From Planctomicrobium piriforme (lineage in GTDB: Bacteria; Planctomycetota; Planctomycetia; Pirellulales; UBA1268), in NCBI GenBank assembly GCA_945869735.1, contig CAMBPQ010000008.1, positions 1-64,000 on the forward strand: a stretch of DNA of 64,000 bases, in the 5' to 3' direction. A program made the position numbers and the translations under genes. Shown piece after piece: positions 9,269 through 19,500 of this stretch. The notes under the pieces were generated by a model. That model had not been told where the DNA came from. It worked only from the letters and a program-made list of their open reading frames with translations, and did no database searches. The stretch's first letter is position 1, and every line of letters starts with the position of its first letter.

Positions 9269-9922
9269 ATGCGCATCCTCCTCATCGACCACGGCTGCTG
9301 CGACCACCCACACACGCGGGTGCATCGGCTTCGTGAAGGCCTCGAGGCGGCGGGCTGCACGGTCGCCGTCTGCGGTCCCTCGACGGTGTACGGCTTCGAT
9401 GAGCAGCCCCCGGGCATGCATGGCATCCACCTCCATGACGTAGCGGCTGCGTCTCGTGAGTTTCTCGCCGCCGTCCGCGACGGGAGATCCGAGGTGTTTC
9501 TCGATGCCGTCGCCCGGGTGCCATCGCGGCTCCTCGGCCTCGCCCGCGAAACCGCCCGCCAGCGGATCGCCGAGGCGGCTGACGACGTGTTTCCCGAGGC
9601 GATCTTTGTGTTTCATGCGGGCATCCTCACCGATCTGGCGGTGGAGACCGGCGCGCCGGTGGTGGTGCACGTAACGCCCGCGGACTTGGCCGTCGCGGCA
9701 GCCAGACCGTCGCTCCAACGGCTCGTCTCCGCGGCGATCGGCTCGAGCGACCGCGTGATCGGGGCCGACGGGCCCACAGCCGCCACGCTCATCGACTGGC
9801 TCGGTAACGACGACGACGCGCGGGCCCGCTGTGACACGTGGCCGATCGACGACAGCGCCGCTGCCCGCATCGCCGACGCCTGCCAACGTGCGCTCGCCCG
9901 CCGCCGCGGCGACCCTGCCTAG
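9269..9922 (+). CDS. glycosyltransferase-like protein (short)
   Basis: MRILLIDHGCCDHPHTRVHRLREGLEAAGCTVAVCGP... GT-B-like N-terminal pattern. Confidence 0.5.
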   Translation: MRILLIDHGCCDHPHTRVHRLREGLEAAGCTVAVCGPSTVYGFDEQPPGMHGIHLHDVAAASREFLAAVRDGRSEVFLDAVARVPSRLLGLARETARQRIAEAADDVFPEAIFVFHAGILTDLAVETGAPVVVHVTPADLAVAAARPSLQRLVSAAIGSSDRVIGADGPTAATLIDWLGNDDDARARCDTWPIDDSAAARIADACQRALARRRGDPA

Positions 9923-9934
9923 CCCTGAGCCAAG

Positions 9935-9979
9935 CGAGTTTGGACTTGCGCTTTTTGCGCGGAGCGCATAAAAAACTCG
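9935..9979. terminator. hairpin/terminator-like inverted repeat at IS1380-relic left flank
   Basis: CGAGTTT...GCGCtttttGCGC...AAACTCG. Confidence 0.4.
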
Positions 9980-10050
9980 AAATCCCCCGACGAATCGCGT
10001 GACTACGGTTGGAGCCAGGTCACGCGGCTCGTCTCTCACGGAGGAGTTTC

Positions 10051-10934
10051 GAGTGAACGCCAAAGTACGACAGCAGTTATAAAAGCGCAAGCGTAGAATC
10101 GTTCTTCGGCTGGAGCAGACCGATTGGACCGTGACGGCTCGGCCCGAACTTGCCGCTGCGAACATTCACTCCGAGATCGCGGAGCGGACGCGGGCGATCA
10201 CCACTGGCGGCATAGGTGCGGCGCACCTGCTTGTGAAGCGATTGGGCCTTGATCGAACGATGATCGGCTCGGCCTGCTCAAGGTTCACCTGCCGTACCAC
10301 GAGGCGGACCACGTCCTGGACATCGCCTACAACCTGTTGGCAGGCGGGACGAGGCTCGAGCATCTGGAACTTCTGCTGAACGACGAGGGCTACCTTGATG
10401 CCCTCGGGGCACGTCGGATTCCTGACCCCACGACGGTCGGTGACTTCTGCCGGAGGTGCGACGTCGAGCGGATCACCGCCTTGCAGGAGGTCTTGAACGA
10501 CAGCCGCGCAAAGGTCTGGAAGCAGCAGCCGGCCGACTTCTTCAAGGAAGCGATCCTCGATGCCGACGGCACGATGGTCGATGCACTAGGGCCAGAAAAA
10601 GTTGTTTGACGACAATCGTTACTTCTTCTTCATCACCAACGACTTCCGGAAGTCGGCCGCCACGATCGTGCTGGAGGCGAATCACCGCTGCAACCAGGAA
10701 AACCTCTTCGCCCAGGCAGCCGGGCCCGCAGGAACATGCCCGCAGCCGGAGTTCGGATGCTCCGATCCCCATTCACCCCTGACCGCACGGCGTGCAGCCG
10801 AGAACGCCATGAAACCACAGACAACCCGAACCTCCACGACGGCCCGCAAGGGCACGAGAGGCGACGGCCTTGCCAGCCCGGCCAGCCCACAACTGACGCC
10901 AAAACGGCTCGCGATTCGCTTGTTGAAGGGCTAG
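10051..10934 (+). pseudogene. degenerate IS1380-like transposase
   Basis: TARPELAAANIHSEIAERTRAIT...; in another frame AYNLLAGGTRLEHLELLLNDEGYLDALGARRIPDPTTVGDFCRR; then RYFFFITNDFRKSAATIVLEANHRCNQENLFAQ; internal stop near 10079, frame changes and central deletion. Confidence 0.75.
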
Positions 10935-11091
10935 AGCGCATCTGCCTTTGGTGGAGCGGCGAGATGGCACCTTGGAGGAGGTAGGCAAGGGGGTCGGCGA
11001 ACGCTCGAGGAGCGTCGGGCCGCCGCGGCCCTCAGCGACGAGACTTTTGCCGCCCCCGAAGCCGGCGATCCACGTAAGTTGGATGCGCTCT
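10933..11091 (+). repeat. family II structured repeat, copy 1
   Basis: Bounded by AGAGCGCATC (10933-10942) and GATGCGCTCT (11082-11091); shares GGGGGTCGGCGAACGCTCGAGGAGC and GCCGGCGATCCACGT with copies 2 and 3. Confidence 0.75.
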
Positions 11092-11116
11092 GGCAGCGGC
11101 GTGGAGCGGGCGGAGT

Positions 11117-11163
11117 GCTACCCACATTCCCCGCGCTTGCGCTTGGGGCTTCCTGACGGGAGG
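11117..11163 (-). repeat. REP-like unit A'
   Basis: CATTCCCCGCGCTTGCGCTTGGGGCTTCCTGACGGGAGG, lying between family II copies 1 and 2. Confidence 0.85.
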
Positions 11164-11282
11164 CAAGGGGGTCGGCAAACGCTCGAGGAGCCTTGGGCGT
11201 ATCCTCGCCCCGGCGACAATCCGTAGGATCGCGCAGCGGCGACTTTTGTCGCCCCCGAGCCGGCGATCCACGTAAGTCGGAA
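11159..11282 (+). repeat. family II structured repeat, copy 2
   Basis: GGCAAGGGGGTCGGCAAACGCTCGAGGAGCCTTGGGCG...GCCGGCGATCCACGTAAGTCGG. Confidence 0.75.
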
Positions 11283-11290
11283 GCTCGAGG

Positions 11291-12103
11291 TCAGATCTCT
11301 TCGCTCGGCGGAAACTGCCGCCGCTCGAGAATCACAACCGCGGCGGTCAGGAGCACGGCCACGAGGGCGACCACCGCCAGCACATGCACCCACGCCGGCT
11401 GTGGATCGACGAACAGCTGCATCTCGGTCGGCAGCTTCTGCTCCCAGCCCATCCAGGCGACGAGCAGGCTTCGCAGCCGCAGGCTCACCGTCACCTGATT
11501 CACAACCGCCGGGATCGCGCCCGCGAGATACTCGACCACCAGCGCCACGCCGACACTCGCGACGAGCGCCCGCTTCGGCATCACGACCGCGGGCAGGGCG
11601 AAGAGCGCCGCGCGGCCGGCGCACGAGAGCAGCACAAGCGTGACGAGGATTTGCGCCACGGCGAACGGGTTGGTCACGTTCGCGACCGAGAGAGCCAGGC
11701 CCGTGGCGAGGATCGCGACCACCGACGTCCAGAGCACGGCCGCGAGCCAGGTTCCCAGCAGGAGGGCCCGCCGGCCGCCGGGCCGCACGGCCACGTGGGG
11801 CCACGTGCCGCGCTCCAGTTCATCGGCCACCGCGGGGCACATCGTGACCAGCAGCCCGAGCATGCAGACCGCCTCTGGGATGAGGGCGTAGAGCATGGCG
11901 ACCGAGAGATCGGGATCGAGCCGGCCACGGGCCGCGCGGCCCGCGGCGAGCATGACGGTGGCGGGAAACACGACGCCCACCGCGGCCAACGCGAGCCGTG
12001 GCCGGGTGAAGAGCCGACGCAGTTGGAAGGCGGCGACGGTCCACGTCCCTGCAAAGGTGACGAAGCGAGACGGCGCGCGGATGCCGGCGGCAGGGTCGTT
12101 CAT
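11291..12103 (-). CDS. ABC transporter permease
   Basis: multi-TM protein overlapping ABC ATPase gene. Confidence 0.75.
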   Translation of the reverse strand: MNDPAAGIRAPSRFVTFAGTWTVAAFQLRRLFTRPRLALAAVGVVFPATVMLAAGRAARGRLDPDLSVAMLYALIPEAVCMLGLLVTMCPAVADELERGTWPHVAVRPGGRRALLLGTWLAAVLWTSVVAILATGLALSVANVTNPFAVAQILVTLVLLSCAGRAALFALPAVVMPKRALVASVGVALVVEYLAGAIPAVVNQVTVSLRLRSLLVAWMGWEQKLPTEMQLFVDPQPAWVHVLAVVALVAVLLTAAVVILERRQFPPSEEI

Positions 12104-13026
12104 GCCGTGGCCCCACGATGCAGGCGGACGAGCCGACCGAAGATGCCCTCGAGCGACCGATCGGCGGCGACGACCTCTCCCACCGTCAGCCCGGCGTCGA
12201 GGGCGGGGATGACGGCCAGCTCCACCAGGAGCGTCGGCTGCCGGGTGGCCACGACCACCCCGTCCGGCTCGAGTCGCACGCTCTCGACACCATCGACTCC
12301 GCAGGCCAGCGCGGCGAACCGCCGCGGCTCGTCGCACCGCACTCGAATCTCCGCCGGCATCGAGTCGACCAGGTCGCGAATCTCGGTGGCTGTGCCGCTG
12401 GCGACCAGCCGTCCGCCGAGGATGACGGCGAGGCCCGCGTCGAGCGCCTCGACCTCGTGGAGCAGGTGGCTCGCGACGATCAGGCTGCGGGTCTTCGCCC
12501 ATGAGCGCACGAGTTCTACGAGGTCGTGCCGGGCCACCGGATCGAGGCCGTCAAACGGCTCGTCGAGCACGAGGAGGTCGGGGTCGTGCGCGATCGCACC
12601 GGCAAGCTTCGCCCGCTGCCGCATTCCCTTCGAGAGCGTCGCAAGCGGCCGGTGCGACGCCGCGGCAAGGCCCACCTGCTCGAGCGTGCGATCGGCGCGG
12701 GCCGCAGCCTCGGCAGCGCCAAAGCCTGAGAGCTGCACGAGATATCGCACCCACTCACGCGGCGTCGTCAGGCCGAGCCCGAGATCCGCCGCGGGGCAAT
12801 AGCCGATCCGCCGCAGCACCCGCGGGTTGCCGAAGGGCGGCTCACCGAACACGAGCACGCGGCCGATCGTAGGCCGCAGCTGCCCCGTGACGAGACCGAG
12901 AAACGTCGTCTTGCCCGCGCCGTTGGGGCCGAGCAAGCCGTGTGCGCCTGCCCCAAGATCGACGCTGATGTCGTTGACGCCGATCACCGACCCGTAGAGC
13001 TTCGTCAGGTTATGGATCGCGATCAT
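12100..13026 (-). CDS. ABC transporter ATP-binding protein
   Basis: LLGPNGAGKTTFLGL, LSKGMRQRAKLAGAIAHDPDLLVLDEPFDGLDP. Confidence 0.93.
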   Translation of the reverse strand: MIAIHNLTKLYGSVIGVNDISVDLGAGAHGLLGPNGAGKTTFLGLVTGQLRPTIGRVLVFGEPPFGNPRVLRRIGYCPAADLGLGLTTPREWVRYLVQLSGFGAAEAAARADRTLEQVGLAAASHRPLATLSKGMRQRAKLAGAIAHDPDLLVLDEPFDGLDPVARHDLVELVRSWAKTRSLIVASHLLHEVEALDAGLAVILGGRLVASGTATEIRDLVDSMPAEIRVRCDEPRRFAALACGVDGVESVRLEPDGVVVATRQPTLLVELAVIPALDAGLTVGEVVAADRSLEGIFGRLVRLHRGATA

Positions 13027-13030
13027 GACG

Positions 13031-14119
13031 TCAGGCCCTCGTCGGCAGCGCGACCCGTCGCACAAGCACGACGGCCGACAGAATGGAGACCACCGTCAGG
13101 GAGACCGCGGGGGGCAGGACTGCCCGGGGCCGCGTCTCCACGCCGAAAATCCAGGCCTGGACCACGCCGACAGCGTGATAGGGCGAGAGCCATGCCCAGC
13201 GATCGATCGTGTCGTCGAGGCCGGCGGCCCGGGCGATCCAGTTGGCACGCCGCAGTGGCGGCCGCTCGTTGTCGGTTGTGTCTCTCGCGGTGGCGGCAGG
13301 GGCCTCTGCGGCCGCCACGAGATCGGCCGTGGTGAGGGAGGCATGCGCGATCCAACAGGCCGCCCACGTGGCGAACCAGGCAAAACTCGCGATTCGGCTC
13401 TCGGTGGTCAGCGAGGAGTAGGCGAGGGCGATGAGCACCGTGGGGATTGCGAGTGCCGCGCTGGCGGCCACAATCCGCAGCGGCAGGTCGCATGTCTCGA
13501 ACGCGACCCGGATGCTCGGGCTGACGAGCACGCCGGCCAGCCAGAGGGCCACGGCCGGCAACACCGTGATCGCCGCGACGATCGTGGCCAGGATCGCGAT
13601 CTTGCCGAGGATGTATTCGAATCGTCCGACAGGCCGCGTGAAGTAGACGAGCCACGCCCTGGCCCGGAGATCGCGGGAAATCAATGACGGCGCCACGAGC
13701 CCCACGACCACGGCGAGGAGCACCGCCTGCGGCGCCCGCATGAAGGCCAGGAGGAGCCGCGACCAAACGAGCCTCCGCGTGCGGACGATGTCGTCTGCCT
13801 CGCTGACATGCCGCTCGTCCGCCGGCTGGCCAAGCGTGTCGGCGAGCACCGTGCCGAGCATGCCGACGCCGTCGAGGTTGTGGCCCATGTGGGCACGTTC
13901 CTTCAGTGAGGCAAACCGGCCCTCCTCGATCGACTGTTCGAAGGCGAAGAAACTGCCCGCGAAGAGGAGCGCGGGACTCCAGGCGAAGAACACCACCCGC
14001 CGCAGCCAGCGGCTCTTCCAGGCGAGGCGGATGCCCGTGGCGGCGATCACGCCACTGGCGGCTCCTGCTCCCGCCCGTTGCCCCGACCACGGGCGATAGC
14101 CAACGTCATGAAGTGGCAT
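13031..14119 (-). CDS. ABC transporter permease
   Basis: multi-TM protein overlapping ABC ATPase gene. Confidence 0.75.
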   Translation of the reverse strand: MPLHDVGYRPWSGQRAGAGAASGVIAATGIRLAWKSRWLRRVVFFAWSPALLFAGSFFAFEQSIEEGRFASLKERAHMGHNLDGVGMLGTVLADTLGQPADERHVSEADDIVRTRRLVWSRLLLAFMRAPQAVLLAVVVGLVAPSLISRDLRARAWLVYFTRPVGRFEYILGKIAILATIVAAITVLPAVALWLAGVLVSPSIRVAFETCDLPLRIVAASAALAIPTVLIALAYSSLTTESRIASFAWFATWAACWIAHASLTTADLVAAAEAPAATARDTTDNERPPLRRANWIARAAGLDDTIDRWAWLSPYHAVGVVQAWIFGVETRPRAVLPPAVSLTVVSILSAVVLVRRVALPTRA

Positions 14120-15065
14120 GCTCGCCCTCCTCCGACCGCGCGATCGCCTGCAGAAACACATCCTCGAATCGCCGTCGCGCCGGTTCCAGCGCCCGCACGA
14201 TGACGCCCGATTCACGCACCGCCGTCCAGACATCGTCGAGCCCGCGACCTTTCTCCGCCGACATAAGCAGCGTCGTGGCATCGGCCCGCGTGGCCTCGAT
14301 GCCCCGGTCCCGCAGCAGTGCCGCGCAGGCGTCGAGCGGACCTGTCGCCTCGAGCCGCAGTTGTGGCGAGACTGGCCGCGTCAGCTCCTGGAGCGAGCCC
14401 TCGAGCCGCACCCGCCCGGCGGCGAGCACGATCACACGGTCGCAGATCGCCTGCACGTCGTGTAGGACGTGCGTCGAGACGAGGATCGTCTTGCCGTGCT
14501 CGCGGGCGAGCGTCGTGAGTCGGCCGAGCATGGCCCGCCGCTCGATCGGATCGAGGCCGTTGGTAGGCTCGTCGAGGATCACCATCTGCGGATCGTGGAC
14601 AATGGCGGCGGCGAACGCCACCTTCTGCCGCATGCCGACCGAGAGCGTCTCGACCGTGCGATAACGTTCCTGACCGGCGTCGCACCAATCAAGCACCTCG
14701 TGGGCGCGGCGGAGCGCCTCGGTGCCGGGGAGTCCGGAGAGTCTCGCAGCATACTGCACCATCTCCACCGCGGCGAGTCCGGGCACGGTGCACTCGTCCT
14801 CGGGCACCACGCCCACCGCCTGCCGCACGACCCTCGGTCGCCGTGCCGGATCGATTCCGAACACGCGGACATTCCCCGCGGCCAGCCGCACGAGGCCGAG
14901 AATCGCGCGGACGAGCGTGCTCTTGCCCGCGCCATTGGGCCCGACGAGCCCCGTGATCCCCGGATGCACGTCGCAGGTTACGCCCTCGAGTACCGTCCGC
15001 CCGCCGTAACGCTTGACGACGCCGTCGATGCGGATCGGCAGTTTGTCGTTCGCGGCCCGCGGCAT
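14106..15065 (-). CDS. ABC transporter ATP-binding protein
   Basis: LVGPNGAGKSTLVRAILGL, LSVGMRQKVAFAAAIVHDPQMVILDEPTNGLDP. Confidence 0.93.
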   Translation of the reverse strand: MPRAANDKLPIRIDGVVKRYGGRTVLEGVTCDVHPGITGLVGPNGAGKSTLVRAILGLVRLAAGNVRVFGIDPARRPRVVRQAVGVVPEDECTVPGLAAVEMVQYAARLSGLPGTEALRRAHEVLDWCDAGQERYRTVETLSVGMRQKVAFAAAIVHDPQMVILDEPTNGLDPIERRAMLGRLTTLAREHGKTILVSTHVLHDVQAICDRVIVLAAGRVRLEGSLQELTRPVSPQLRLEATGPLDACAALLRDRGIEATRADATTLLMSAEKGRGLDDVWTAVRESGVIVRALEPARRRFEDVFLQAIARSEEGEHATS

Positions 15066-15150
15066 GGAACATACGCCATGCCCCCCGTAGACTTCCGTGC
15101 CCGGGCCGCCGTCGTGTGCGGCACCATCGCGTCTCCACAGAAAGGCCCAC

Positions 15151-16407
15151 ATGCCTCGCGCTCCTTCCGCCCGGTCCTCAACAGTCACGTCATCCTCTAA
15201 GGCGGCCTCTGCCACGGCAGGCAGTGTACGCCTCCCCGCTGCCGACCTGGCCACGGCCCGGAAGATCGTCCTCGATCTGCTCGCGATCCCCGGCTTGTCG
15301 GGTGACGAGAAGGCGGTGGCCGACCGGGTGGTGAAGTGGCTCCGCGAGGCGGGCTGCCCCATGGCGGCGATCGCGTTTGACTCTGCGCACACCAAGACAC
15401 CTGTGAAGGGCAACGTCGGAAACCTGATCGTGCAGTTGCCCGGCACGCTCCCCGGCCCACGGCGGCTGCTCATGGCCCACATGGACACAGTGCCCGTCTG
15501 CCTCGGGGCGAAGCCGGTGGTCGCCGGGAAGTTCGTGAAGAGCGCTGATCCCAAGACCGGCCTGGGCGGCGACGATCGCGCCGGCGTGGCGGTGGTGCTC
15601 GCGACGGCGGTGCAGATTCTGAAGTCGAAGCTGCCGCATCCGCCGCTCACGCTCATGTTTGGGATCCAGGAGGAGATCGGCCTCTACGGGGCCCGGTTCG
15701 TGAAGGCAGCCGACCTCGGCCGGCCGAAGCTCGCCTTCAACTTCGACGGCGGCGGCGTCGAGAAGATCACGGTCGGTGCGACGGGCGGCTACCGATTGGA
15801 CATCTCGATCGAGGGCATCCCCAGCCACGCGGGTGTCGCTCCCGAGAAGGGCGTGTCGGCGATCGCGATCGCGTCGCTTGCGATCGCGTCGCTGGTGGAG
15901 AATGGCTGGCACGGTCTGGTCGAGAAGGAGGGCAAGCGGGGCACGAGTAACGTGGGGGTGATCCACGCCGGCTCGGCCACAAACGTGGTTGCCGCTTCGG
16001 CCACGCTCCGCGCCGAGGCCCGCGGCCACGATGCCGCCTTCCGCGGCAAGATCGTCAAGGCGATCGAGAAGGCCTTTGCCGACGCCGCGAAGAAGGTGCG
16101 GAGCGTCGATGGCAAGACAGGCAAGGTCACGGTGGAGGGCCGCCTCGACTACGAAGCCTTCCGGCTCGCCGACGATGAGCCCTGCGTGGTGGCGGCCCGC
16201 GAGGCCGTGCGTGGCATAGGGCTTACACCGCGGCTCGACATTTCCAACGGCGGCCTCGACGCCAACTGGATGGCCGCCAACGGCGTGCCCACCGTCACGC
16301 TCGGCTGCGGCCAGATGGAGATCCACACGATGAACGAAAAGCTTGACCTCGCGGCATTCGAGAATGCGTGCCGCGTGGCACTGCGGCTTGCAACTCAGGG
16401 CGCGTAA
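15151..16407 (+). CDS. M20-family peptidase (peptidase T-like)
   Basis: LLMAHMDTVPVC, GGDDRAGVAVVL, FGIQEEIGLYGAR. Confidence 0.87.
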   Translation: MPRAPSARSSTVTSSSKAASATAGSVRLPAADLATARKIVLDLLAIPGLSGDEKAVADRVVKWLREAGCPMAAIAFDSAHTKTPVKGNVGNLIVQLPGTLPGPRRLLMAHMDTVPVCLGAKPVVAGKFVKSADPKTGLGGDDRAGVAVVLATAVQILKSKLPHPPLTLMFGIQEEIGLYGARFVKAADLGRPKLAFNFDGGGVEKITVGATGGYRLDISIEGIPSHAGVAPEKGVSAIAIASLAIASLVENGWHGLVEKEGKRGTSNVGVIHAGSATNVVAASATLRAEARGHDAAFRGKIVKAIEKAFADAAKKVRSVDGKTGKVTVEGRLDYEAFRLADDEPCVVAAREAVRGIGLTPRLDISNGGLDANWMAANGVPTVTLGCGQMEIHTMNEKLDLAAFENACRVALRLATQGA

Positions 16408-16426
16408 GCGGTACGACTGCATCCGG

Positions 16427-16503
16427 CCCCCCACCTCACCCCGCTCCGCACCGCCCCCACGGTCGCCACCCGCATTCCCATCGCTTGCGCTCTGGGCCTC
16501 TTG
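16427..16503 (-). repeat. REP-like spacer + B'
   Basis: CACCCCGCTCCGCACCGCCCCCACGGTCGCCACCCGCATTCCCATCGCTTGCGCTCTGGGCCTCTTG. Confidence 0.85.
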
Positions 16504-16510
16504 GGGGCGT

Positions 16511-19500
16511 TTACTTCGCCGGAGCCTGGAGAGCGGGCGGCGGCGGAGGCTGCCGCGCCGCGGGCGGAAGCGGCTCGGTGGAATACGTGCCCTCGCCGCA
16601 GTCGACGAGCAGATAGCCCGCCCAGAGCAGCGGGTGCGGACGATCGCCGAGCGTCCCGTCGCCCGCGACCTTGAGTCGTGGCTCGCGGGCGGGATCGGTC
16701 TGCTCGGCGAGCACGACGTCAACCGCCCGCTGCCAGGCCGCCGGCGCCGACGATCCATCGGCGGCAGTCGCGTCTCGGAGAAACTCCGTCATCAGGTCGG
16801 TGCAGGTCTTGCCCCCCATTCGCCACCGGCTCACGACGGCCGTGTGGGCCCCGGCGGCGACCAGATTGGTGACGGCAAGGAAGATGTCCTCGCCCGGTCG
16901 CATCGGAGCGGATGCGAGACCGCCCGCGGCCGCCGTCTGCAGACCGGGAAGCAGAATCCGCTGCGGACGCTTGAGCGGCGGGGCCAGCCAGTCGCCAAAC
17001 GTGATCCCGGGCATGCCCGCCGCCGGCGGCACGAGCGGCCACGAGGCGACCGGCCCGTTGCCCGCCAGTTCGTCAAACACCACCAGCGTGTCGCACACGG
17101 TCGCCGCCGACTGCAGCGGCGCCACACTCGGAGCCGAAAGCGGCACCACCCGGTCGACGGCGGCCGTGATGTGCGCGAGCGTCTCCTCGGCCACGGCCGG
17201 CTTGTCGCCGCGGAGCATGCGGCCGGCATGCACGCCGATCGGTCCGACAGCCTGCGACTCAAACCGCATCACGGCGAGGCTGCGGGTGGGGGCGTAGCGA
17301 ATCCGACAGCCGTCGCGGAGCATCCGCGTGGCCGCCCCGCCCGATCCCACCGGCAGCAGTTCGAAGGGCACGTACCAGAGCCAGCCGTCGGGCACGATCA
17401 CGAGTTCATCGATTCCCTCCGCGAGCGTGACCTTCGAGTTTTCAAAGAGTATTCGTTCGATCCGCTCCGCCGAGCCCCGCCAGTCGCCGGCCGCGAGCCG
17501 TTCGCTCGACACCACCGACACCGGATCGAAGAGGCACAGACCCTTGGCCAGCGACTTGATCTCGCCCGGTAGGTCTCCGGCCTGACGCACCTGCCAGATA
17601 CTGAAGCGGTCGCGAGATTCGAGCAGGCCGAAAAGTCCGGATCGCGTCCAATGGAATGAGAGGAGCAACTGCCGCGGGGCGAGCCGTCGCCGGATCTCGG
17701 TGCCGGCGGTGAGCGGAGGAAAGTCGATTAGCGTGGGCTCACGGCCCGCGGCGATGGCCGCCACGAGTTGGCCACGGCGAACAGTGAGATCGCGGTAGGT
17801 GTTCCAGTCGGCTTTCGCGGCTGCCGGCCCAGCGGCATCGGCCCCTGCCTGGGCTCCGGCGGCCAGGGTGACGGCCAGCGTGCCACGGAGCTGCCCCATG
17901 CGGTCGATCACACCGGCAAGTTCGGGCTGCGCACCCACAATCGCGGCGCGGCGGGCCGCTTCGGCGGGGGTGAGGCTCCGCGGATCGGCCGAGAGCAGCC
18001 GCTCGATCGCAGTGCGACGACCGCCCAGCGGCTGCGACGCCAGCCAGCGGTGCCGCATCGTCGCCTCGGCCGCCTCGATCGCCCGCTCCTCGCCGCGCCG
18101 GGCCGCGACGGCCACCCAGGTCTCGAAGGCATCGCCTCTGGCGGCCGACATCGTCGCCAGCGATCCCAGCGGGTCGGCCGCGAAATCCCTGGGCAGTGGA
18201 TCGGCGAGCAATTTCCCAAAGAGTGTGTCGGCCTGCCGCTCCGACACGGCGGAGGAGCCACCGAGGCAGAGATCGACGAGCCGCGCGGTCTGAAAGAGCC
18301 GCGGGGTCCGCGATCGGGCGATCAAAAGCCCGCGGTCGAGATGGCCATCGCCCGCCGCCACGTCGCCGCCCGCATACTCGAGCAGCGCTGCGGCGTAGGC
18401 GGCCTGCGCCCCGAGCGTGCCGCGGCCGGCATCGCCCCGCAGGAGCCGGCCGTCGATCTCCTTGAGCGCCGCGGCAGCGCCGCGGATGTTGCCCGACGCC
18501 ACGAGGCATTCTGCCTCAACGGCCAGCAGCCGCGCGCGAAGAACGGGCAGGCCCCCGCGGGCCCAGTCGCAGCCGCCACCGATCGAGGTGGGCACGCCGC
18601 GTGTGCCGGCCATCCGATAGGCGGTGAAGGCCCACTGAAACGCCTCTTCAAGCGCTCGCGCGTCGGCGAAATCGGCGGCGGCGTAGGTCGCCTCCTCGAA
18701 GAGTTTGGCGGCCCGCTGCGGCTGGTCGGCGTCGAGCGCGATCCGGCCGAGCATGATCAGCCCCCACGCGGTGAGCGGGTGGTCGAACTGGTTGCCGACC
18801 AGCAGGCCGCGGGACAGCAGCGGGCCCGCGAGATCCTGCTTTCCCTGCGCCCAATAGGCGGCGCCAATCGCCACGTCGATCCACGATTGCGACCAGTGGT
18901 TGGGCGGGGCGGGCCGCCGGATGAGCAGCTTGGTCGCCGCCTCGAGCGGCGGACTCTCCCGCGCCAACTCACCTAGCAAGGAACCATGGCGGTAGATCGC
19001 GATTACCAGCGGCCGCATGAGTTCGCCCGGCCTGATGGTCCGGTCGTAGGCGGCGGTGAGCACACCCCCGCGCTGGAGTACATCCTGCGCGTCGGCACCC
19101 CGCTGCCGTAGCGCCATCGTCATGGGGATAGCCGCGGGCGTGGCGTTGCGCTCGCTGCGTCCCCAGGTCGCCACCCGCGGCGTCGCCAGCGGTCGCAGCG
19201 GCTGCGGTGGAAACTGCACCGACAGGAGCCAGTCGGGATACGCGGCGAACACGAGCATCGCCTCCTCGTATCGTGCGACGGCGTCGCCGAGGCGGCCCGC
19301 TTCGTAGAGGCACTCGCCGAGGATCGCCGCCGATGCGATCGAATCGATCCAGCGCTGCCCGCCGATCTTCACGCCCCCCTGATAGTCGTTGCCGGCGACG
19401 TCGAGGGCGGCGGCGTAGTCACCCACCGCGAGCGCCTGCAGCGCGAGGTCGTAGCCAGGGGAGGGCACGGTCTCCGCGCTGCCGGGAACGCCGACATTGG

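Noticed and set aside
11291-15065. Two ABC ATPase/permease pairs as a novel transport system
   Set aside because: Operon of overlapping genes with standard motifs; nothing in sequence distinguishes it from common ABC-2 type exporters.
15862-15896. Tandem GCGATCGCGTCGCT repeat
   Set aside because: Lies inside the M20 peptidase coding frame (AIAIASLAIASL); simple in-frame duplication, not an element.
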